DNA of 64,000 bases from CAVQBP01 sp964448105 (lineage in GTDB: Bacteria > Bacteroidota > Ignavibacteria > Ignavibacteriales > Ignavibacteriaceae), in assembly GCA_964448105.1 (NCBI GenBank), contig CAYUVK010000011.1, forward strand, positions 1-64,000, written 5' to 3'. A program made the position numbers and the translations under genes. Numbering within the stretch: the first letter of the stretch is position 1; every line of letters begins with the position of its first letter. The notes under the pieces were generated by a model. The model searched no databases, was not told the DNA's origin, and saw only the letters and a program-made list of their open reading frames with translations. Positions 58,256 to 64,000 of the stretch are shown here, in pieces.

Positions 58256-58448
58256 ATATCCCCGTCCGTAAACTGCAAATAAAATAAAAATAACCACGTA
58301 TTGGTACAGAAGTTTATTAAGGATTCAAATGAATTCAGTCACAAGTTGTAGGATGATATTAATTTAAAATAATTATAGAATGGTATTACAAGTTGCATGA
58401 ACTTGCATGGATGCATAAATTGAAGTCAAACAAGTGAAGCACTAGAAT

Positions 58449-59792
58449 TCAATTAAATTTTAATTCACCCAATGATTCATCAAATATTTTTTTTCTAATT
58501 AAAAATTGATGGAGGTTATTAATACGCGAAACTTTTTTATTTTGCGAAGAGAAACTCCTTACATACTTGGCAATTAAATTATTTGAGTAAAGATTATAAA
58601 CTGAAACCTCATTTGAATCGGCTATTATTGCATACTTTTCAAATTGATATTTTTTACCCGGATATAATTCGCCGAACAATTTACTCTTATAGTTATTGAT
58701 TTTTTTATTAGCAGATACTAATAAGGTATCTTTAATCTGAAACCTGTAATAATCTGAATTTTCGGAAATAATAAAATGGCTTTTATTCTCTGCAATTTCT
58801 TTATAATTAGCAGACCCATTAATATTTATTTTAATTGCATTGCTATCGGAATAATTATTTAAAAAGCTTTTCCATTTGTTTTCCGGAGGCAGATCATTTA
58901 AACTTATAATAAAATTATCGATTTCAGTTTCGACACCAGAATATTTTCTATAGAGAATTAAATATTTATCAATTCCCAATTCACTTAACAAAAATTTATT
59001 ATATAGACCTGCTGCAGGATAACTCAAAGATACATCAGCTTGAAAAAAATCCTGTTTGCTTAATAAAGAATTGTAGTCTAAAAAATTATTTTTTTCTAAG
59101 AAAGAGCCCATTTCTAAAATTACATCCGGCTCTTTTCCTCCTCTTCCTCCGAACGCAACAGCAAAACCTTCCTGCAATAAAGGCAATGTATAAAGCGGAA
59201 TAGTCTGAAGTTTATAATTGATAAGCAGGTGAAGAATTTCATGATAATGACAATTATAGGTAGTTATTATATAATCATATGGTAAATAATACAAACCGCG
59301 TGCATCATAATTTGTAAGCATCTTAATTTCATTATCATCCTTACATAAGTAATAATTAATTTTATTTTCCTTGAGTTTGTTTATTTGTTTATCACTGCAT
59401 TTCAAAATTATTAAAATATTTTCGACGAAATTATCCAGTTTATTTTCTGAATAACCATTGAATAAACCCGGATCACTAGCATGAAAGATGAAAAACTTGC
59501 TCTTTATTTGTTTCCAGTTCCTTGCATAATAATATGGTTGAGAAATTAAAGACGAATCTTTGAAGTAATATTCTCTTGAAAAATTTTTTGATGGAACGGT
59601 AAAGATTATTTTTGAATAATTACTATCCAGATTTTCAATCTTATAAGTAAATTTTAAATTGTTTTCATTTATCTCTTTTCTTATAAAAGTATCAATATCA
59701 TTGGAAATTAAGAATTTATTATCTAACCCCGTGTAACTTATACCTAAACGTTTTGAAAGTTTGAACTCTTCAGGTAAAACGAACTTATGCAA
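58449..59792 (-). CDS. Putative zinc metallopeptidase (gluzincin-like), 5'-truncated
   Basis: A 447-residue protein with a zinc-binding HEILH at 184-188 and a third ligand candidate Glu208 in LLQEGFAVA, 20 residues later, which is gluzincin spacing. The only usable start is TTG at 59792 without a ribosome binding site. In the same frame sequence stays open to 59894 with plausible protein (residues such as STAEKFISSLIKN), so the original start and signal peptide seem lost. Relatives resemble peptidase MA-like proteins. It may no longer be expressed. Confidence 0.6.
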   Translation of the reverse strand: MHKFVLPEEFKLSKRLGISYTGLDNKFLISNDIDTFIRKEINENNLKFTYKIENLDSNYSKIIFTVPSKNFSREYYFKDSSLISQPYYYARNWKQIKSKFFIFHASDPGLFNGYSENKLDNFVENILIILKCSDKQINKLKENKINYYLCKDDNEIKMLTNYDARGLYYLPYDYIITTYNCHYHEILHLLINYKLQTIPLYTLPLLQEGFAVAFGGRGGKEPDVILEMGSFLEKNNFLDYNSLLSKQDFFQADVSLSYPAAGLYNKFLLSELGIDKYLILYRKYSGVETEIDNFIISLNDLPPENKWKSFLNNYSDSNAIKININGSANYKEIAENKSHFIISENSDYYRFQIKDTLLVSANKKINNYKSKLFGELYPGKKYQFEKYAIIADSNEVSVYNLYSNNLIAKYVRSFSSQNKKVSRINNLHQFLIRKKIFDESLGELKFN

Positions 59793-59840
59793 ATTCTTAC
59801 GATTTTTTATTAAAGAAGAGATAAACTTTTCTGCGGTTGA

Positions 59841-60155
59841 ATTGGAAAGGGAATTGTTAAAGATTCCTTTAGTGATTTTACTGATGTTCTTTTAGTCCCG
59901 GACGAAGGGTATAGTGATATTGTGAAACTTCACGATAAATTGTATTCATGTACTTTAAAAAATGAACTAAGATTGGATATTCCCTATATTCCGCATATCG
60001 GAATTGGTGGCAGTATAAATCCGCTTGAAAGCAAATCAATCGCGGATGAATTGAATAAATCAAATTTTTCTATTGAGGGAGTTTTGGATAAGCTGGATAT
60101 TGTATCTTATAATTACCCTGAAGTGAAAACTGAAAAGGTGATAAATCTTTTATAA
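59841..60155 (+). pseudogene. C-terminal remnant of a 2'-5' RNA ligase family protein
   Basis: The plus frame opens after a stop at 59838-59840 and reads about 105 residues that match the second half of 2'-5' RNA ligase/phosphoesterase family proteins: FTDVLLVPDEGYSDIVKLHD, LRLDIPYIPHIGIG with the second HxGIG-type motif, then a C-terminal helix. The first half with its own HxT motif is missing and there is no start codon with a ribosome binding site, so the gene is truncated at its 5' end. Confidence 0.65.
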
Positions 60156-60187
60156 TATTTTTATTCACAAAAATTTATGGGGATAAC

Positions 60188-60622
60188 ATGAATCATTTTT
60201 TATTTTGGCAAAGATGGATATTCATTCTTTGTTTATTTATTTCAGTTTTTGGTTTAGCCTTAGCTCTTTTTAATCAGACTCCTTTTTTCGATTTCTTATT
60301 TAATGATCAAATTAATCCTGCATTTTTTAATTCGTCAGATATCAACGTGCAGATTATCTCATTTCAAAATTGGATATATGGTGTATTGGGAGCAACAATT
60401 TTTGGCTGGGGAATCTTTATGGCATTTATTGCAAATTACCAATTTAAAAGAAAAGAGAAATGGGCATGGAAATGTTTTGTAGCTGGAATACTGTGCTGGT
60501 TTATTCTGGATACATCAATTTCTATATTTTCCGGTGTTATTTTTAATGCGCTATTTAATTTTATTTTATTAATATTAATTTCTTTTCCACTTATTTTCAG
60601 CAGAAAATATTTTTTTAATTAA
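60188..60622 (+). CDS. Four-helix membrane protein, unknown
   Basis: A 144-residue integral membrane protein with hydrophobic helices at about 6-28, 65-85, 95-115 and 118-138. It has aromatic-rich loops and no enzymatic motif. I recognise no specific family. It starts 33 bases after the truncated ligase remnant and is a lone gene. The prediction rests on ORF length and membrane pattern. Confidence 0.6.
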   Translation: MNHFLFWQRWIFILCLFISVFGLALALFNQTPFFDFLFNDQINPAFFNSSDINVQIISFQNWIYGVLGATIFGWGIFMAFIANYQFKRKEKWAWKCFVAGILCWFILDTSISIFSGVIFNALFNFILLILISFPLIFSRKYFFN

Positions 60623-60766
60623 TCTTATTAAGATTTATTATTCATCTGTAATTTTAATATTGCATATTTGAAAAAATGTTATAATATACAACATTATTTT
60701 TAATATAATCCGTTTTTTCTGCTTACTATTTCCTGCGAATTAATAAATCTAAAAGAGGTTGGTGCT

Positions 60767-61669
60767 ATGAAAAAATTTGTTCTTTTTATTTCTTCTTTTT
60801 CCATTTTGACGATATCATCCGTTTGTCAGAATGCTGTGAATCCCAAAATACACGAAGCGGATAGTCTTGCCAAAAACAAAGAATATCAAAAAGCAGGGCA
60901 ACTTTATAATGAAGTGATAACGGAAGAACCCAGCAATAACATAGCTATTTACAAGCTTGCTTCTCTTTATTATTCGGAAAAGAAATATGATGATGCAATA
61001 AAATTTTATTTGAAACTGGCTCCAAATAAAAATCCGAGAGTGCTATATAATCTTGCCTGCACATATTCATTAAATGATAACAAGACAGAAGCATTAAAAT
61101 ATCTGGAAGAAGCAGTAGATAATAGTTTCAATCAACTATCTCTTTTAAAGACTGATGCAGATTTGGCGAATGTCCGTAGTGAAAAGAGGTTTGAAGAAAT
61201 TTTAAAATCTGTTAAATCACTTGATAATTTTCCCGAAGCAAAAAAATTTGATTTTTGGGTAGGCGAATGGGATGTATATAATCCGCAAGAACAAAAAGTC
61301 GGAGATAGTAAAATTGAAAAAATTTTAAAAGGTGCCGTGATCCTGGAAAACTGGACCGGCATTAATGGTTATACCGGCAAAAGTTTTAACATTTATAATA
61401 TGGACAAAAGGAAGTGGGTTCAATACTGGGTGGATGAAAATTCAATTCCAATTTACTTTGAAGGTAATTTTGATTCTGCAAAAAATGCAATAGTTTATTA
61501 TAGTTATGATCATACCAAAGACAAATCACCTTATATAAGAAGGTTAACATTTTATAATCTTAGTTCTAATAAAGTCCGTCAATTCTCCCAGCGCTCTTCG
61601 GATGAAGGAAAAGCTTGGTCCACAGAATATGATTTTACATATATAAGGAAAACTGCCGATTCAAAATAA
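60767..61669 (+). CDS. Exported TPR protein with DUF1579-like domain
   Basis: A 300-residue exported protein with a signal peptide (about 1-20). TPR-like helices occupy about 22-145 (EYQKAGQLYNEVITEEPSNN, PRVLYNLACTYSLNDNKTEA). The C-terminal half (about 160-300), beginning FDFWVGEWDVYNP, is a beta-rich fold like DUF1579. TPR parts bind partners; the function of the second domain is unknown. An AAGAGG lies before the ATG. Confidence 0.75.
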   Translation: MKKFVLFISSFSILTISSVCQNAVNPKIHEADSLAKNKEYQKAGQLYNEVITEEPSNNIAIYKLASLYYSEKKYDDAIKFYLKLAPNKNPRVLYNLACTYSLNDNKTEALKYLEEAVDNSFNQLSLLKTDADLANVRSEKRFEEILKSVKSLDNFPEAKKFDFWVGEWDVYNPQEQKVGDSKIEKILKGAVILENWTGINGYTGKSFNIYNMDKRKWVQYWVDENSIPIYFEGNFDSAKNAIVYYSYDHTKDKSPYIRRLTFYNLSSNKVRQFSQRSSDEGKAWSTEYDFTYIRKTADSK

Positions 61670-61741
61670 TCGGTATACAAAATAATTACTTTTGTTAATT
61701 TATATTTTATAGATAATTTAAAAAAATATTGAGGAATTATA

Positions 61742-62116
61742 ATGCCTGCAATTATTGGATTAAGAACAGTCATTTACCATGTAGAAGATATTCAAAAAGC
61801 AAAAGACTGGTATTCTAAAGCTTTAGAAATTAATCCATATTTTGATGAAATTTTTTATGTAGGTTTTAATATCGGTGGTTTTGAGCTAGGTTTAGACCCT
61901 GATATGTCAGATGTATTGATAGGTAATAATTCAGTTGCTTACTGGGGTGTTAATGATATTAAATATTCATTAAAACATTTAGTTGATGCCGGTGCAAAAA
62001 TTAATTCTGAAATTCAAGATGTTGGAAATGAAATTTTGGTAGCGACAGTTACAGATCCTTTTGGAAATATTATAGGCATAATTGAAAATCCGCATTTTAA
62101 ATTTGAGGAAAAGTAA
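61742..62116 (+). CDS. VOC superfamily (glyoxalase-like) protein
   Basis: A 124-residue protein of the vicinal oxygen chelate fold: RTVIYHVEDIQKAKDWYSKAL at the N-terminus and VTDPFGNIIGIIENP at the C-terminus. Members include glyoxalase I, bleomycin resistance and dioxygenase proteins; the small size and lack of family-specific residues leave the function open. GAGGA precedes the ATG. Confidence 0.85.
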   Translation: MPAIIGLRTVIYHVEDIQKAKDWYSKALEINPYFDEIFYVGFNIGGFELGLDPDMSDVLIGNNSVAYWGVNDIKYSLKHLVDAGAKINSEIQDVGNEILVATVTDPFGNIIGIIENPHFKFEEK

Positions 62117-62325
62117 GCAAGATTAAGTGTAGTTTCTTCTCTTTTATCACTTCTGAGAATGTTTAAATCTCACTCATAAAAATTATTAATTAAAAATATA
62201 GATTTATAAAGGAATTGTTTAATATCTAAATGAAATCGAATACTTTTTAACTATGGCACGGATTGTGGATATGTTTTTGGCGTTTATAATTCACTAAATA
62301 TTTAAAATATCTTAAAAGCAAAGAG

Positions 62326-64000
62326 ATGATTAAAGAAAAAGAAATCAAGAATCTTACTGATGTAACAGTTCGATTCGCGGGTGATTCAGGAGACGGTATG
62401 CAGTTAACCGGAAGCCAGTTTAGTGATACAACTGCGATCGTGGGAAATGATTTAAGTACATTACCTGATTACCCGGCAGAAATTCGCGCTCCTTCGGGAA
62501 CAGTCTATGGTGTCAGCGGTTTTCAATTACATTTTGGAAGTAGTGATGTTTTCACTCCCGGTGATAGGCCTGATGTTTTAGTTGCAATGAATCCTGCAGC
62601 GTTAAAGAAGAATTTACCCGAACTAAAACCCGGCGCTTCAATTATCGTAAATACTGATGCTTTTGATAAAAAGAATTTACAATTAGCAAAATATGAGAAT
62701 AATCCTTTAGAGAATGGGGAACTCAAAGGGTTTACAGTTTACCCGGTTCCAATAAATTCTTTAACTGCAAAAGCTTTGGAAGACAATCCATTAGGGCAAA
62801 AGGAAAAAGCTCGCTGTAAAAACTTTTTCGCTCTTGGACTAATGTATTGGCTTTATAACCGACCTATTGAACCCACTTTAAAATGGATAAAAAATAAATT
62901 TAAAAAGGATCCAAACTTAATTGATGCTAATGAAAAAGCGCTGAGTGCTGGTTATAACTTCGGTGAAATGACCGAAATTTTTACTACTCGATATAATGTT
63001 GATTCTGCTAAACTTCCCACAGGTACATATAGAAGTATCTCTGGAAATGAAGCAACGGCTTTAGGATTTCTTGCAGCCTCGGTTAAAAGCGGATTGCCAC
63101 TATTTCTTGGTTCTTATCCAATTACCCCGGCTTCGGAAATTTTACAATATCTAAGTACTTATAAGAATTTCGGTGTTAAAACTTTTCAAGCTGAAGATGA
63201 AATTGCAGGGGTAACATCTGCAATAGGTGCTGCGTATGCCGGCAACCTGGCAATAACAACAACAAGCGGTCCCGGTCTTGCTCTAAAAACAGAAGCTATC
63301 GGTTTAGCTGTTATGACCGAACTACCTCTGGTTATTGTTGATGTGCAAAGAGGTGGTCCAAGTACAGGTTTACCAACAAAAACAGAGCAGGCGGATTTAC
63401 TTCAAGCAGTTTACGGAAGAAATGGTGAAGCCCCTGTAGCAGTTTTAGCTTCATCTACTCCAAGCGATTGTTTTTATATGGCTTTGGAAGCTTCAAGACT
63501 TGCAATAAAATATATGATCCCGGTTATACTTTTAACCGATGGCTATCTCGCAAATGGTTCCGAACCCTGGAAAGTTCCTCATGCGAATGAATTACCTGAA
63601 ATCCCGGTAAAATTTAGAACAGAAAAAGAAGGCTTTGCACCATACATAAGAGATGAAAATCTTGCCCGTCCATGGGTTAAACTGGGCACTCCCGGTTTGG
63701 AACATAGAATTGGCGGTTTGGAAAAAGCGAATATTACCGGCAATGTAAGTTATGATCCCGACAACCACGATTTGATGATTAAGCTAAGAGATAAAAAGTT
63801 AAGGAATATGGTAAAAGATATTCCGGATCTGCAAGTTGAGGGAGAACAGCAAGGAGAACTTTTGGTGCTGGGATGGGGCGGAACATATGGCGCAATTAAA
63901 GAAGCTGTTGTCGATGCAAGAAAAGCAGGCTTAATAGTCTCTCAGGCACATTTGAAATATCTAAATCCTTTTCCGAAAAATACTATCGATGTTTTAAAAA
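62326..64000 (+). CDS. korA: 2-oxoglutarate:ferredoxin oxidoreductase alpha subunit (cut by window edge)
   Basis: An open frame of at least 558 codons continuing past the window edge. The N-terminal part (about 1-190, VRFAGDSGDGMQLTGSQ) is the gamma domain and the rest is the alpha domain (GSYPITPASEILQYL, FQAEDEIAGVTSAIGAAYAG, TTSGPGLALK, VDVQRGGPSTGLPTKTEQ), as in KorA fusions that make succinyl-CoA and reduced ferredoxin from 2-oxoglutarate and CoA. The beta subunit gene is expected next, outside the window. Supports a reductive-TCA or anaerobic lifestyle. Confidence 0.93.
   Translation, partial: MIKEKEIKNLTDVTVRFAGDSGDGMQLTGSQFSDTTAIVGNDLSTLPDYPAEIRAPSGTVYGVSGFQLHFGSSDVFTPGDRPDVLVAMNPAALKKNLPELKPGASIIVNTDAFDKKNLQLAKYENNPLENGELKGFTVYPVPINSLTAKALEDNPLGQKEKARCKNFFALGLMYWLYNRPIEPTLKWIKNKFKKDPNLIDANEKALSAGYNFGEMTEIFTTRYNVDSAKLPTGTYRSISGNEATALGFLAASVKSGLPLFLGSYPITPASEILQYLSTYKNFGVKTFQAEDEIAGVTSAIGAAYAGNLAITTTSGPGLALKTEAIGLAVMTELPLVIVDVQRGGPSTGLPTKTEQADLLQAVYGRNGEAPVAVLASSTPSDCFYMALEASRLAIKYMIPVILLTDGYLANGSEPWKVPHANELPEIPVKFRTEKEGFAPYIRDENLARPWVKLGTPGLEHRIGGLEKANITGNVSYDPDNHDLMIKLRDKKLRNMVKDIPDLQVEGEQQGELLVLGWGGTYGAIKEAVVDARKAGLIVSQAHLKYLNPFPKNTIDVLK

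Noticed and set aside
58256..58297. GTG start at 58297 for the small ORF next to the ATPase
   Set aside because: No ribosome binding site upstream; the ATG at 58255 is better, and even that ORF is uncertain.
62252..62267. TGGCACG-like -24 box before korA
   Set aside because: The bases ten positions later are GG, not GC, so the -12 box is missing.
1..64000. CRISPR array, tRNA or rRNA genes
   Set aside because: I saw no regularly spaced direct repeats and no tRNA- or rRNA-like sequence in the gaps between genes.

Overview
The DNA is AT-rich, with long protein genes, short gaps and often weak ribosome binding sites. Three exported proteins (GH44, SMP-30-like, large SGNH esterase) end in the YPNPFNP-type C-terminal domain used by the type IX secretion system. 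Together with a 2-oxoglutarate:ferredoxin oxidoreductase and many glycan-degrading enzymes, this points to the Bacteroidota/Chlorobi/Ignavibacteria group, most likely an Ignavibacteria-like fermentative polysaccharide degrader. That assignment is an inference from gene content; no rRNA gene is present.

Layout: (1) 190-7777, a small ORF and three sensor kinase genes in a row, two of which begin with a receiver domain. (2) 7850-9555, on the minus strand: a cupin, a small membrane protein, and a winged-helix regulator overlapping a membrane protein. (3) 9634-22366, a probable beta-mannan/glucomannan locus: secreted GH44, sodium-solute symporter, GH130 mannosyl-glucose phosphorylase, mannobiose/cellobiose 2-epimerase, GH5 lipoprotein, sialate-O-acetylesterase-like deacetylase and mannose-6-phosphate isomerase. 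(4) 22498-35442, a second glycan locus: DeoC-like aldolase, GH3, two sulfatases, a DUF5060 glycosidase, GH88 unsaturated uronyl hydrolase, the anaerobic sulfatase-maturing radical SAM enzyme, an esterase and a GH28-like protein, which suggests a sulfated uronic-acid polysaccharide. (5) 35635-39968, a solute-binding protein, an atypical sensor kinase and a sigma-54 activator with no transporter permease: a candidate three-component glycan sensor. (6) 40057-43226, CE2 esterase, secreted SMP-30 protein and an SDR. (7) 43487-62116, housekeeping and miscellaneous genes (TrpB2, cytidylate-kinase-like, methyltransferase, exported nitroreductase, large SGNH esterase, pirin, P-type proton ATPase), with a frameshifted transglutaminase pseudogene, a MITE-like element and two genes that seem to have lost their 5' ends at one junction. 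(8) 62326 to the edge, korA.

The inferred mannan route is: outer-surface GH44/GH5 cut the chain, esterases remove acetyl groups, the symporter imports the disaccharide, the epimerase turns mannobiose into mannosyl-glucose, GH130 phosphorolyses it to mannose-1-phosphate and glucose, and ManA moves mannose-6-phosphate into glycolysis. No SusC/SusD pair is present in the window. A good GG-N10-GC sigma-54 promoter candidate sits before the symporter-GH130 operon, and a sigma-54 activator lies in region 5, so the two may be linked. No tRNA, rRNA, CRISPR array or autonomous insertion sequence was found.
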